Shown here in pieces: positions 9,114-17,663 of a stretch of 64,000 nt of DNA. The first letter of the stretch is position 1. The number at the start of each line of letters is the position of its first letter. The position numbers and the translations under genes were made by a program. The stretch covers positions 169,514 through 233,513 of the forward strand of contig NZ_KB849212.1 in assembly GCF_000368025.1 (NCBI RefSeq), given 5' to 3'. Source of the stretch: Acinetobacter parvus DSM 16617 = CIP 108168 (lineage in GTDB: Bacteria; Pseudomonadota; Gammaproteobacteria; Pseudomonadales; Moraxellaceae). The notes beneath the pieces are model-generated. The model did not search any database, had not been told where the DNA came from, and saw nothing but the letters and a program-made list of their open reading frames with translations.

Positions 9114-9788
9114 TTAGCTATTTCGATGATATTGTCTAGGGCTTTGTCCAAACCATCTTTTAAAGGCATGATTAAATGCTGCAGGTTCAGAATATCCCAA
9201 CATTTCGGCCACTTGCTCAATCGAATACGAACTGTTTTCAATGAATTTTAATGCCTTTTGCTTGATGAGCCTTTCCCGAATTTCCTTATAGCTGGTCTGC
9301 ATTTGCTGTAATTGGTGCCTTAAAGTTCGTTCAGGCATGTTCAATGCACAGGCTGTTTCCGTCATGGTTGGAATCACGCCATTCTGCAGTTCCAGATAAT
9401 CTTCAACATATTCGACAACGGTCAGCTTGAGGTTTTCATTCTTCTCCAGCTTTGCTAAATCCTGTAGGCATTTTTCCTCATACACCCGATAGGTCAATGT
9501 ATCTGCGGAGGGGACTTTAATTTGCAGGATTTGAATATCGTCCAGAATGAATGCCGCCTGATCACAATCAAATTTGACATCCTGCCCATAATAGTCCTGA
9601 TAGGCAGCCATCAATGCCAAGTCTTTTGGCCTTTTAAATGGTAATTCAATTTGAATGTGAGGAATTTCCAGCCCCATCATTTTAAAAATATCTTGTAAAA
9701 ACCTATAGGTACCTGAGATTTCACATTGTGCTCGGAGATGACGCATGCCTTGAATCAAATACATTAATCCGAGGATAGATCTCTTCAT
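9114..9788 (-). CDS. AraC-family regulator, N-terminally shortened
   Basis: The C-terminal 90 residues form a clear AraC-type double helix-turn-helix (PTMTETACALNMPERTLRHQ and SIEQVAEMLGYSEPAAFNHA), ending in FGQSPRQYH. The N-terminal part resembles the second half of the arabinose-binding-like sensor domain of about 340-residue regulators (HTH_18 type). At 224 residues from the ATG at 9786-9788, some 100 N-terminal residues are missing, and the frame closes with a TAG a little upstream. It faces away from the monooxygenase gene at 9946, which it may once have controlled. It could be a working short form or a decaying gene. Confidence 0.75.
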   Translation of the reverse strand: MKRSILGLMYLIQGMRHLRAQCEISGTYRFLQDIFKMMGLEIPHIQIELPFKRPKDLALMAAYQDYYGQDVKFDCDQAAFILDDIQILQIKVPSADTLTYRVYEEKCLQDLAKLEKNENLKLTVVEYVEDYLELQNGVIPTMTETACALNMPERTLRHQLQQMQTSYKEIRERLIKQKALKFIENSSYSIEQVAEMLGYSEPAAFNHAFKRWFGQSPRQYHRNS

Positions 9789-9945
9789 AATTCCAAATGC
9801 AATTCTCAAGACTTTAATGTTGTACTATAAAAAAGCATGTAAATGAATTGCCGAAATGATCAAGTTCTGCGTCTATACAATCATATTTAATCTTGATAAA
9901 ACCTTTAAACTTGCACAAAATTTAGCTGTGTAGGGGGGGTGGGCT

Positions 9946-11463
9946 ATGCGTAATGCGAACAAGGATGCAATTCAAAAAACCAAAGTTGCCATTATTGGTG
10001 CAGGTTTTGGTGGTTTGGCAATGGCTATTCGACTATTACAAAGTCAAATCAATGATTTTGTGATTTTGGAAAAGACCAATGATGTGGGTGGCACATGGCG
10101 AGAAAACCAGTATCCAGGTGCAGCCTGTGATGTTCAATCGCATATGTATTCCCTTTCATTTGCACCTAAAACCGACTGGTCCAAACGTTACGCAGAAGCA
10201 GATGAAATTTTTACTTATATTCAGGATATTACTGAACAATATAAATTAAAAGATTATTGTAAATTTAATCATGAAGTGACTCATGCTCAGTTTGATGAAA
10301 ACCGCAATGTCTGGACTGTAGAATTTAAAGACCAGCCAACACTTGAAGCACAATTTGTTATTTTTGCTTCTGGTCCACTGCATGTTCCCCAAATTCCACA
10401 CATTAAAGGGATTGAGAAATTCAAAGGCAAAGTCTTCCATTCTTCAAAATGGGAACACGATTATGATTTAAGTGGTAAATCTGTTGCCTCTATTGGTACA
10501 GGTGGCAGTGCCATTCAGTATATTCCTGAAATTGCACCCGAAGTAAAACAGCTTTATGTGTTTCAGCGTACTGCAGCATGGGTCATCCCACGTGATGAAC
10601 GTAAATATTCACAACTCAGCAAGACTTTGTTCAAGGCATCGAATATTTATCGCCAAATCCATCGTACCCGCTTGTACTGGACCAATGAGTCTCGTGTCGT
10701 GCCGATTGTACAACCTCAGATCATGAAATATGGTCAAAAGCTTGCAGAAGCCTTTATTCGTTTTCAGGTGAAAGATAAAGAACTCGCCAAGAAACTAACT
10801 CCTGATTTCGTCATGGGTTGTAAGCGTATTTTGATTTCCAACAAATACTTTCCAACCTTTAACCGTAAAAACGTTGAACTGGTTACAGATGCTATTCAGG
10901 AAATTACTGCAAATGGCATCATCACCAAAGATGGTAAAGAACGTCAGATTGACTGCCTGATTTATGGTACAGGTTTTATTACCGATCCACGTATCTACTT
11001 AAAGCATTTTGATTGTGTCGGTCGTAATGGCATTGAGCTGAAACAGGCATGGAAAGATGGCGCTGAAAGTTACTATGGCATTGCCACCAAGAACTTCCCG
11101 AACCTGTTCCAGCTACTTGGTCCTAACACAATCTTAGGGCATAACTCTGTGATTTTCATGATTGAATCACAAGTGAACTATATTCTACAGTTGATCCAGA
11201 CCGTGGATAAAACAGCTACTCAGGCGATTGAAATCAAGCATGATGCACAAGATCAGTTCAACGAACGTGTACAGGAACAGCTTAAAGGTACGGTATGGCA
11301 AGCAGGTGGCTGTAGCAGTTGGTATCAGGCGGCTGATGGCAAGAACTTCTCTCTATGGCCAACTTATACCTGGAAATACTGGTTAGAAACGCGTAAAGCG
11401 AATGTTGCTGATTATAATTTTATGAGTAATGACGCTAAGCAATCAAAAAAACAAGTCGCTTAA
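9946..11463 (+). CDS. Flavin-containing Baeyer-Villiger-type monooxygenase
   Basis: The 505-residue protein has an FAD-binding GAGFGG at residues 18-23, a second Rossmann motif GTGGSA at 184-189 for NADPH, and between them the Baeyer-Villiger fingerprint F-x-G-x3-H-x3-W at 159-169 (FKGKVFHSSKW). Such enzymes turn ketones into esters or lactones. It differs from AlmA-type alkane monooxygenases at its N-terminus, so I do not use that symbol. A G-rich tract, including seven G in a row at 9933-9939, stands in the ribosome-site position. The divergent AraC regulator is a candidate controller. The substrate cannot be told. Confidence 0.88.
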   Translation: MRNANKDAIQKTKVAIIGAGFGGLAMAIRLLQSQINDFVILEKTNDVGGTWRENQYPGAACDVQSHMYSLSFAPKTDWSKRYAEADEIFTYIQDITEQYKLKDYCKFNHEVTHAQFDENRNVWTVEFKDQPTLEAQFVIFASGPLHVPQIPHIKGIEKFKGKVFHSSKWEHDYDLSGKSVASIGTGGSAIQYIPEIAPEVKQLYVFQRTAAWVIPRDERKYSQLSKTLFKASNIYRQIHRTRLYWTNESRVVPIVQPQIMKYGQKLAEAFIRFQVKDKELAKKLTPDFVMGCKRILISNKYFPTFNRKNVELVTDAIQEITANGIITKDGKERQIDCLIYGTGFITDPRIYLKHFDCVGRNGIELKQAWKDGAESYYGIATKNFPNLFQLLGPNTILGHNSVIFMIESQVNYILQLIQTVDKTATQAIEIKHDAQDQFNERVQEQLKGTVWQAGGCSSWYQAADGKNFSLWPTYTWKYWLETRKANVADYNFMSNDAKQSKKQVA

Positions 11464-11472
11464 ATTGTAATG

Positions 11473-11508
11473 ATAAACGAGAGGATAATTTATGATCCTC
11501 TCGTTTAT
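11473..11508. terminator. Shared bidirectional terminator
   Basis: A 14-bp stem, 11473-11486 with 11495-11508, core ACGAGAGGAT. It stands between the convergent monooxygenase and lipoprotein genes and has T-rich flanks in both directions. Confidence 0.88.
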
Positions 11509-11512
11509 TGTT

Positions 11513-12280
11513 TTAAGGTTCGTAATAATCGCCATTACCTGACATTGGTGTGGTGTAGTAAACATCCACATACGGACGCTTGTGATCTTTTAGTGGAAAA
11601 CGTTTCACTAAAATCATGGCATACGTATTTTCAATATGCTGATAATCTTCAATTTCATCTTGTTTAATAATTTGCCACTGTCCTTTTTCCCGATTCTCCC
11701 ATAATCCGACCTCTTTAATTTCACGAATCTTTAAGCATTGTGGTCGTTCGGAAGCTGCGCTGTTATTTTCACAAGATACGAAATGAGGAAAAACCTCAAA
11801 TGTTAAAATTTCAGGTTTAGACTGATATTTTGTTTCAGGTGTCATTTTTCCTACAAATGAATACTGCTGACTATCTAACATTTTAAATGTTAAGGTTGGT
11901 TGAGCAATATTGGTTGAATCCAAGGTAAATATAGCCTGCTTGTCTTGATCAAATAAATTTGTCGCTAATACTTCTTGTTTTGCTAATTCATCAGGACATC
12001 CCATAGCGGTTAGCACAAAACTTTCTGTCGCAATTAATTTTTTCCCCTGAATTTTATAAGGCGCACCACCAGCATTACACCCTGTATTCACCCCAACACT
12101 ATTATTTTCAAAGTTTAATTTAATTGGAGGATTCTCATTCGGGGGTTGATATTGCCAAAAATATGAAGTTAATATTTTCTCTGGATCTACTGAAATCTTT
12201 TTTGGCTCCTGTACAACTGGGGTACAAGCAAGTAAACCCACACTACAGCATAAAAAGAAAAATATAGATTTAACTTGCAT
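11513..12280 (-). CDS. META and DUF4377 domain lipoprotein
   Basis: The 255-residue protein begins with a lipoprotein signal: a hydrophobic stretch ending in LLAC, so Cys19 would be lipidated and the protein anchored in the envelope. Residues about 35-145 resemble the META/HslJ fold (SYFWQY, GCNAGGAPY, TAMGCPDEL). The C-terminal half, with two cysteines (SCENN, QCLKIREI) and LVKRFPLKDHKRPYVDVYY, fits DUF4377. HslJ-like proteins are linked to heat and novobiocin tolerance in E. coli, but no function is established for this fusion. It is single-gene with its own terminator. Confidence 0.82.
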   Translation of the reverse strand: MQVKSIFFFLCCSVGLLACTPVVQEPKKISVDPEKILTSYFWQYQPPNENPPIKLNFENNSVGVNTGCNAGGAPYKIQGKKLIATESFVLTAMGCPDELAKQEVLATNLFDQDKQAIFTLDSTNIAQPTLTFKMLDSQQYSFVGKMTPETKYQSKPEILTFEVFPHFVSCENNSAASERPQCLKIREIKEVGLWENREKGQWQIIKQDEIEDYQHIENTYAMILVKRFPLKDHKRPYVDVYYTTPMSGNGDYYEP

Positions 12281-12589
12281 TTAGTCCCTCCTCCATATCT
12301 ATCTGCTGATATTTTGTATAGCACTTTTCTGGGCATAATGGATGAATCATATACTGGGATAAAATAAAAAATTAAGCAACTTCAATGGATGTTACCTTGG
12401 CAATGGTGAAGCAATCATGTGGTAAGTATTATGTACCTCATGCCATGATGAGCGGATTAATTCTTTCGCTACTCCCCCCCTATTGATAACTCTGTTTTTA
12501 AATCTGAAATTCTAATGAATATCAGTTGAATTGATCAAATCAATATAAAAGGCAAACACAAGTTCGCCCTTACATGAAGATCTATCGAT
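12281..12589. other. Intergenic region, no gene seen
   Basis: About 310 AT-rich bases between the lipoprotein start and the pyrF stop. It holds a run of seven or more C near 12473 and a perfect 14-base palindrome TCGATTTAAATCGA at 12585-12598 that overlaps the pyrF stop. I see no open frame or clear terminator T-run. Confidence 0.6.
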
Positions 12590-13270
12590 TTAAATCGAAG
12601 CTAAAATAGACTTGAGCATCTCAGTTGGGTTTTCTGCCTTGGTAATTGGACGGCCAATGACCAAATGGGTTGAACCATCTTGCATTGCCTGTTTAGGTGT
12701 CACAATACGTTTCTGGTCATCTGCATTCGAACCCTCAGGACGAATACCAGGTGTTACCAATGCAAAATCTGCCCCTAACATTTTACGAAGAATTTTTGCT
12801 TCCTGTGCCGAACATACCACACCATCCAGGCCACTCTCTTGAGTGAGCTTGGCCAAGCGTTTAACTTGCTCTACAGGTTCGATATCCAAACCAATATCAC
12901 GCAAATCTTCACGTCCCATTGACGTTAAAACAGTCACTGCAATCAATTGTGTTTGATAATTTCCTGCTTGCAAACGCTCAACACAGGTTTCCATCATCTT
13001 GCGACCACCAGATGCATGTACATTGACCATCCAAACACCTAGATCAGCCGCCGCACAAACCGCCTGAGCGGTGGTATTCGGAATATCATGGAATTTTAAA
13101 TCCAAAAAAACTTCAAAACCCTTGTTCTTTAAGTTTTTAACAACAGATGGACCTTCATGAGTAAAAAGCTCTTTGCCTACTTTGACACGACATAGAGTAG
13201 GATCAAGTTGTTCCACAATTGTCAGAGCGTCGTATTCGCTTTTTGCATCCAAGGCAACAATGATACTCAA
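12590..13270 (-). CDS. pyrF: Orotidine 5'-phosphate decarboxylase
   Basis: PyrF makes UMP from OMP, the last step of de novo pyrimidine synthesis. The catalytic D-x-K-x-x-D is visible in FLDLKFHDIPNT (about residues 55-66), and the phosphate-gripper TPGIRP and VIGRPIT segments follow. The start is TTG at 13268-13270 (SIIVALDAKS), where homologues begin; no ATG lies near, and AAGAAAAG upstream can act as ribosome site. The 226-residue length is usual. It follows lapA at 33 bases, with a hairpin in between. Confidence 0.95.
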   Translation of the reverse strand: MSIIVALDAKSEYDALTIVEQLDPTLCRVKVGKELFTHEGPSVVKNLKNKGFEVFLDLKFHDIPNTTAQAVCAAADLGVWMVNVHASGGRKMMETCVERLQAGNYQTQLIAVTVLTSMGREDLRDIGLDIEPVEQVKRLAKLTQESGLDGVVCSAQEAKILRKMLGADFALVTPGIRPEGSNADDQKRIVTPKQAMQDGSTHLVIGRPITKAENPTEMLKSILASI

Positions 13271-13293
13271 GAGCTTTTCTTCCCAATAAAAAT

Positions 13294-13317
13294 AAAGCCC
13301 ATATTATAATGGGCTTT
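13294..13317 (-). terminator. Hairpin between lapA and pyrF, overlapping the lapA stop
   Basis: AAAGCCCAT (13294-13302) pairs with ATGGGCTTT (13309-13317). The lapA stop codon is at 13304-13306, inside the loop, so its last codons form one stem arm. On the minus strand the stem is followed by TATTTTTATT. It can act as a partial terminator before pyrF. Confidence 0.65.
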
Positions 13318-13663
13318 TATTTTCTGTGTGAATATCCAGCACAGTTTTTTCATGTCTTGTACTTGCAGCAGCCTGAGCAGCAGCTTGTTGAGCCACCTGA
13401 ATTTGTTCTTTTCTCAGATGATCAATGTCTTTACGTAAACGTTTAATTTCCCAATTGGTTTGGAAAACCCTAAATACCTGGACACCAAGAAGTAGACCAA
13501 CAACAATGCCTAATGCCAATGTTAATAGAAGCAATAGACCTAAACGCATCGCAGGGACTTGGGTAAACAATAAGTTTACCTCCAACTCTGCTGGGTTCTG
13601 CAAAACCAAGGCAAGCGAATAACCAAATATAGCAATAAGTAATGCAATTAATATATAACGCAT
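13304..13663 (-). CDS. lapA: LapA-family inner-membrane protein (DUF1049)
   Basis: The protein has 119 residues from the ATG at 13661-13663 (MRYILIALL); an upstream GTG is less likely. Two membrane helices (about residues 2-20 and 40-64) frame a short periplasmic loop (QNPAELEVNLLF), followed by a cytoplasmic coiled-coil-like tail rich in K, R, E and Q. In E. coli LapA/YciS partners LapB in control of LpxC and lipopolysaccharide assembly. No lapB follows here, where E. coli has it; pyrF is next instead. Symbol by family. Confidence 0.75.
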   Translation of the reverse strand: MRYILIALLIAIFGYSLALVLQNPAELEVNLLFTQVPAMRLGLLLLLTLALGIVVGLLLGVQVFRVFQTNWEIKRLRKDIDHLRKEQIQVAQQAAAQAAASTRHEKTVLDIHTENKSPL

Positions 13664-13677
13664 ACACACCTCGAATA

Positions 13678-13980
13678 TTATTCAGCAGATTCGTTTACCG
13701 CATCACGAAGTGCTTTACCTGGTTTAAAGTGAGGAACGGCTTTCGCCGCAACATCAACAGCCTTACCTGTTTTAGGGTTACGTCCTAAACGTGGTTCACG
13801 ATGATGCAATGCAAAACTGCCAAAACCACGAATTTCGATACGATCACCATTTGAAAGCGCTTCAATCATTTGGTCAATCATGATCTTAACTGCATCTTCA
13901 ACTAAAGGTTCAGCCAAGTGTGGGTTTTTAAGTGCAATCCGTTCAATCAAATCAGATTTATTAAGTGCTTCAGTAGTCAT
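13678..13980 (-). CDS. ihfB: Integration host factor, beta subunit
   Basis: The 100-residue HU/IHF-fold protein pairs with IHF-alpha to bend DNA sharply at specific sites. The DNA-intercalating arm is seen in RIEIRGFGSFALHHREPRLGRNP (about residues 46-68). Its place between rpsA and lapA is the usual gammaproteobacterial order. It is 158 bases downstream of rpsA, beyond two terminator-like hairpins, so it probably has its own promoter too. Confidence 0.96.
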   Translation of the reverse strand: MTTEALNKSDLIERIALKNPHLAEPLVEDAVKIMIDQMIEALSNGDRIEIRGFGSFALHHREPRLGRNPKTGKAVDVAAKAVPHFKPGKALRDAVNESAE

Positions 13981-14041
13981 TGATGACCTCTTTAATTATT
14001 GCTACTTTTTAATGTTTTTAATAATAACCTGTTTAAATACA

Positions 14042-14079
14042 AAACGGTAGCGCAGTACATAAATACTACGCTACCGTTT
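14042..14079 (-). terminator. Second hairpin downstream of rpsA
   Basis: AAACGGTAGCG (from 14042) and AGTA pair with TACT and CGCTACCGTTT (to 14079), with one mismatch. It sits between rpsA and ihfB, 60 bases after the rpsA stop. It has only a short T-run, so it may be a stable stem or a backup terminator. Confidence 0.6.
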
Positions 14080-14094
14080 ACAGTATTTTTGTAT

Positions 14095-14131
14095 AAAAAA
14101 GTACTTCTCTGTTACAAGAAACGTACTTTTT
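14095..14131 (-). terminator. rpsA terminator
   Basis: AAAAAAGTAC (14095-14104) pairs with GTACTTTTT (14123-14131) across an 18-base loop, directly after the rpsA stop, with a T-run on the minus strand. Confidence 0.7.
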
Positions 14132-14137
14132 AACAAA

Positions 14138-15820
14138 TTACTTCATTTGAGCTTTAATTAAGTCACCAATAGTCTTAGGACCATTGCTGTCAGCAACTTG
14201 TGTAGCAGCAGCTTGACGAGCATTGTTTACAGCTTCTTTCTCTTCAGCTTCGTCTTTCGCTTTGATAGACAAGTTGATTGAACGAGACTTGCGATCAACG
14301 TTGATGATCTTCGCTTCAACTTCCTGACCAACTTCTAGGAACTTGGTTGCATCTTCAACGCGGTCACGGTTGATTTCAGAAGCTTTAAGTGTTGCTTCGA
14401 TGTCATCAGCCAATTTAACTGTAGCACCTTTCGCATCAACAGCAGTTACAGTACCTTTAACCAAGGCACCGCGCTCATTCGCAGCCAAGAAGTCATTGAA
14501 TGGGTCGCTGTTCAATTGCTTGATACCAAGGCTGATACGGTTGCCTTCAGCGTCGACAGACAAGATAACCGCTTCAACTGTGTCACCTTTCTTGTAACGA
14601 CGAATTGCTTCTTCGCCTTGCTCGTTCCAAGAAATGTCAGACAAGTGAACTAGACCATCGATACCGCCTGGTAAACCGATGAAGATACCGAAGTCAGTGA
14701 TTGACTTAATTGTACCTGAAACTTTTTCACCTTTGTCGTGGTTCTTAGCAAACTCTTCCCATGGGTTAGCACGAGTTTGTTTGATACCAAGAGAAATACG
14801 ACGACGCTCTTCGTCAACTTCAAGAACCATAACGTCAACTTCATCACCAATCTGAACAACTTTAGATGGGTGGATGTTTTTGTTAGTGTGGTCCATTTCA
14901 GAAACGTGTACTAAACCTTCAACGCCTTCAGCGATTTCTGCGAAACAGCCGTAGTCAGTTAAGTTCGTTACGCGAGCTTTAACGATAGAACCTTTAGGAT
15001 AACGGTTCATGATCGCCAACCATGGATCTTCGCCTAATTGCTTAAGACCTAAAGATACGCGGTTACGCTCTTTGTCAAACTTAAGTACTTTAACAGTAAC
15101 TTCTTGACCCACTTCAACCACTTCTGATGGATGCTTGATACGTTTCCAAGCCATATCTGTGATATGCAGAAGACCATCAATACCACCAAGATCAACGAAT
15201 GCACCGTAATCTGTAAGGTTCTTGATTGTACCAGTAACAGTTTGACCTTCTTCAAGCTGAGCAAGCAATGCTTCACGGTCAGCTGAAGATTCAGCTTCCA
15301 TTACGGCACGACGAGAAACCACAACGTTATTGCGTTTAGCATCAAGCTTGATAACCTTGAACTCCAACTCTTTACCTTCAAGGTGAGTTGTGTCGCGAAT
15401 CGGACGAGTGTCAACCAAAGAACCTGGCAGGAATGCACGTACAGGACCAATGTCAACAGTGAAACCACCTTTAACCTTACCAGAGATAACACCAGTAACG
15501 ATTTCGCCATCTTCAAAGATTTTCTCAAGTTTAGTCCAGGTTTCAGCACGTTTCGCTTTTTCACGTGATAAAACTGTTTGACCCATACCGTTGTCAAGCG
15601 CTTCAACAACAACATCAACTTCATCACCAACCTGAACTTCAAGTTCACGTTGTTCATTTAAAAACTCAGCACGGTCAACAACACCTTCAGATTTAAGGCC
15701 AGTGTCAACAGTTACCCAGTCAGAGTCGATACTAACAACGATACCTTTAATTACGGCACCTTTGTCAATATTAAGGGTTGATTCGCTTTCTTCAAAGAGG
15801 GCTGCAAAAGATTCGGTCAT
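14138..15820 (-). CDS. rpsA: 30S ribosomal protein S1
   Basis: S1 brings mRNA to the 30S subunit, mainly through AU-rich leaders. The 560-residue sequence shows six S1/OB repeats, marked by recurring G-x-V-x-x-(I/L)-T-D-(Y/F)-G segments (GTIKNLTDYGAFVDLGG, ARVTNLTDYGCFAEIAE, GTIKSITDFGIFIGLPG). It follows cmk at 118 bases, the classic cmk-rpsA-ihfB order. The leader at 15821-15938 may hold the autoregulatory site known for rpsA in E. coli; I see no motif to prove it. Confidence 0.98.
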   Translation of the reverse strand: MTESFAALFEESESTLNIDKGAVIKGIVVSIDSDWVTVDTGLKSEGVVDRAEFLNEQRELEVQVGDEVDVVVEALDNGMGQTVLSREKAKRAETWTKLEKIFEDGEIVTGVISGKVKGGFTVDIGPVRAFLPGSLVDTRPIRDTTHLEGKELEFKVIKLDAKRNNVVVSRRAVMEAESSADREALLAQLEEGQTVTGTIKNLTDYGAFVDLGGIDGLLHITDMAWKRIKHPSEVVEVGQEVTVKVLKFDKERNRVSLGLKQLGEDPWLAIMNRYPKGSIVKARVTNLTDYGCFAEIAEGVEGLVHVSEMDHTNKNIHPSKVVQIGDEVDVMVLEVDEERRRISLGIKQTRANPWEEFAKNHDKGEKVSGTIKSITDFGIFIGLPGGIDGLVHLSDISWNEQGEEAIRRYKKGDTVEAVILSVDAEGNRISLGIKQLNSDPFNDFLAANERGALVKGTVTAVDAKGATVKLADDIEATLKASEINRDRVEDATKFLEVGQEVEAKIINVDRKSRSINLSIKAKDEAEEKEAVNNARQAAATQVADSNGPKTIGDLIKAQMK

Positions 15821-15938
15821 GATATACCTAAAAAATTCAACGGTCTTGGATCAGACAAGATCGGTTTAGTTAAGTTGTTACATAGCCATAAAAATCTGAC
15901 CAGACCATGCTTCAACTGAAAATTCATTGAATATCTAT

Positions 15939-16616
15939 TTATATACGACTATCGATATAATCAACCATGAGCTTAAAGACCTCATCAATGCCTATTGTAG
16001 AGCTATCAATGATATAGGCGTCTTCCGCTGGCTTGAGCGGAGCGACTTCACGCTCCATATCTCTTTTATCTCTAGCCTGTATGTTAGATAAAATGTCGCT
16101 TATTTTAGCATCAAGCCCCATACCCTGCAACTGTTTTACACGTCGCTCAGCACGCGATTCGGCTGATGCCGTAAGGTATAGCTTGGCTTGCGCTTCAGGA
16201 AAAATTGAAGTTGCCATGTCACGGCCATCGGCAACCAGTCCTGGATGCTGGATAAATGCACGTTGACGTTCAAATAATGCCTTTCTTAATTCTGGCACAG
16301 TTGCCACTTTAGAAGCATACTCACCGACCTGCTCTGTTCGAATGGTATTGGTGACATCTTTCCCCTCAAGCAACACCTGCGTAGCGGTCTCATTTGATTT
16401 AAATTCAATATCCAAATGAGTTGCATCATCAACACATTGTTCCAGCCTTGCCTCAATCTGGTCCAACAAGCCCTTTTGAAATAATGACAGCCCGAGTAAA
16501 CGATATAAAGCACCAGAGTCTAAAAGATTAAATCCATAATAAGCAGCTATTTTGGCTGCCAAGGTCCCTTTGCCAGAACCACTAGGACCATCAATCGTAA
16601 TAATTTGAACTGTCAT
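15939..16616 (-). CDS. cmk: Cytidylate kinase
   Basis: Cmk phosphorylates CMP and dCMP, feeding CTP and dCTP pools. The P-loop GPSGSGKGT is at residues 10-18, with DGRDMATSIFP (about residues 131-141) and RDKRDMEREVAPL as further family marks. The 225-residue length is normal. It is upstream of rpsA, as in most gammaproteobacteria, and nine bases downstream of the SRPBCC gene. Confidence 0.97.
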   Translation of the reverse strand: MTVQIITIDGPSGSGKGTLAAKIAAYYGFNLLDSGALYRLLGLSLFQKGLLDQIEARLEQCVDDATHLDIEFKSNETATQVLLEGKDVTNTIRTEQVGEYASKVATVPELRKALFERQRAFIQHPGLVADGRDMATSIFPEAQAKLYLTASAESRAERRVKQLQGMGLDAKISDILSNIQARDKRDMEREVAPLKPAEDAYIIDSSTIGIDEVFKLMVDYIDSRI

Positions 16617-16625
16617 TCCTGTCTC

Positions 16626-17066
16626 TTATGAAGCAACTGATTTTGCTAATTTTGAAAAACCTAGTGTAATCGCTGCCTTGAGTTGTGCAAGAACTAATTT
16701 ACTTACAAATGGTGCTTTTGCGGTAAATTCAATCTTATAGGTCACCAAAGTGATGTAGGGTGTAATTTCCCTAAAATCAATTTGTCCCAAATGATGTTTT
16801 ACCAATGGGTTGTTAATCAGCTTATATTCAATCCGCTTGTTTTCTTCCAGCAGGGTAATCTCTTCCTGTAATGGCTTAATCGGGCCAAAACCCATACGAC
16901 GAATTGAGCCGATGCCATCAGGACGTTGAGGGTCAGCAGAATCCTTTACCCGCACCACCTGTAAAGGTGCAAACGCCTTGTTGTAGGTTGCATGTTTTGA
17001 CAATAAATCAAAAACATCAGAGATGGGTGCATTGAATTCTTTTTGTATGGTGATTGCATTACGCAT
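16626..17066 (-). CDS. SRPBCC-family (START-like) protein
   Basis: The 146-residue protein has the layout of polyketide-cyclase/SRPBCC proteins: an N-terminal strand AITIQKEFNAPISDVFDLLS, a central RRMGFGPIKPLQEEI strand pair and a long C-terminal helix (LVLAQLKAAITLGFSKLAKS). Such proteins bind lipids or other hydrophobic ligands in a deep pocket. No catalytic residues can be assigned and no specific role is known. It precedes cmk closely and is likely co-transcribed with it. Confidence 0.75.
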   Translation of the reverse strand: MRNAITIQKEFNAPISDVFDLLSKHATYNKAFAPLQVVRVKDSADPQRPDGIGSIRRMGFGPIKPLQEEITLLEENKRIEYKLINNPLVKHHLGQIDFREITPYITLVTYKIEFTAKAPFVSKLVLAQLKAAITLGFSKLAKSVAS

Positions 17067-17130
17067 AGCTTCGCCTTTTTGATCTAACCAAAATCATGGG
17101 AGGGCCTAGTTTGCCACAACTACAAGGGCA

Positions 17131-17658
17131 TTATGAATCATTTAAGGGCGTTTTTGACGAATGGATTTTTCTCTTTTCATCACGTCTACGCTTAAAAAAC
17201 TCACTTAACTGGGATGAACACTGTGCCTGCATGCATCCCTGTTCGAAAGTGAATTTATGATTGTAATAGCCGCTTTCAAGTAGCTGTCTTGCACTGACCA
17301 ACGAACCAGCTTTAGGCTCTGTTGTAGCAAACACTACTTTTTTGATACGGGCATGAATGAGTGCGCCAACACACATCGTACAAGGTTCAAGCGTCACATA
17401 AAGTGTGGCATCATCTGGCAAACGGTAATTATCTATAGCCTGACAGGCGGAACGAAGTGCCTGGATTTCAGCATGTGCAGTTGGATCAGAAAGCTTGATG
17501 GGTGCATTATAACCCGAACCAATCACCTTATTCTGGCTTACAATTACAGCCCCAACTGGAATTTCGTCCTGTGATGCGGCTAGGTTAGCCTGCTCATAAG
17601 CAAACTGCATCCAGTATTCATCGTTAAAGTTTTCTGAAATTGTGACGTCAATACTCAT
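17131..17658 (-). CDS. tadA: tRNA-specific adenosine deaminase TadA
   Basis: TadA converts A34 to inosine in tRNA-Arg(ACG). The zinc site is complete: HAE at residues 62-64 (with catalytic Glu64) and PCTMC at 92-96. At 175 residues it is slightly longer than E. coli TadA because of a short basic C-terminal tail (FFKRRRDEKRK). It lies five bases after the enoyl-CoA hydratase-family gene on the same strand. Confidence 0.95.
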   Translation of the reverse strand: MSIDVTISENFNDEYWMQFAYEQANLAASQDEIPVGAVIVSQNKVIGSGYNAPIKLSDPTAHAEIQALRSACQAIDNYRLPDDATLYVTLEPCTMCVGALIHARIKKVVFATTEPKAGSLVSARQLLESGYYNHKFTFEQGCMQAQCSSQLSEFFKRRRDEKRKIHSSKTPLNDS

Positions 17659-17663
17659 CGATT

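Noticed and set aside
12585..12598. TCGATTTAAATCGA palindrome as terminator of pyrF
   Set aside because: It is AT-rich with no T-run after it and overlaps the stop codon; too weak to call.
15301..15657. Alternate-frame open stretch inside rpsA
   Set aside because: A repeat-driven shadow of the S1 domains, with leucine- and valine-rich nonsense composition.
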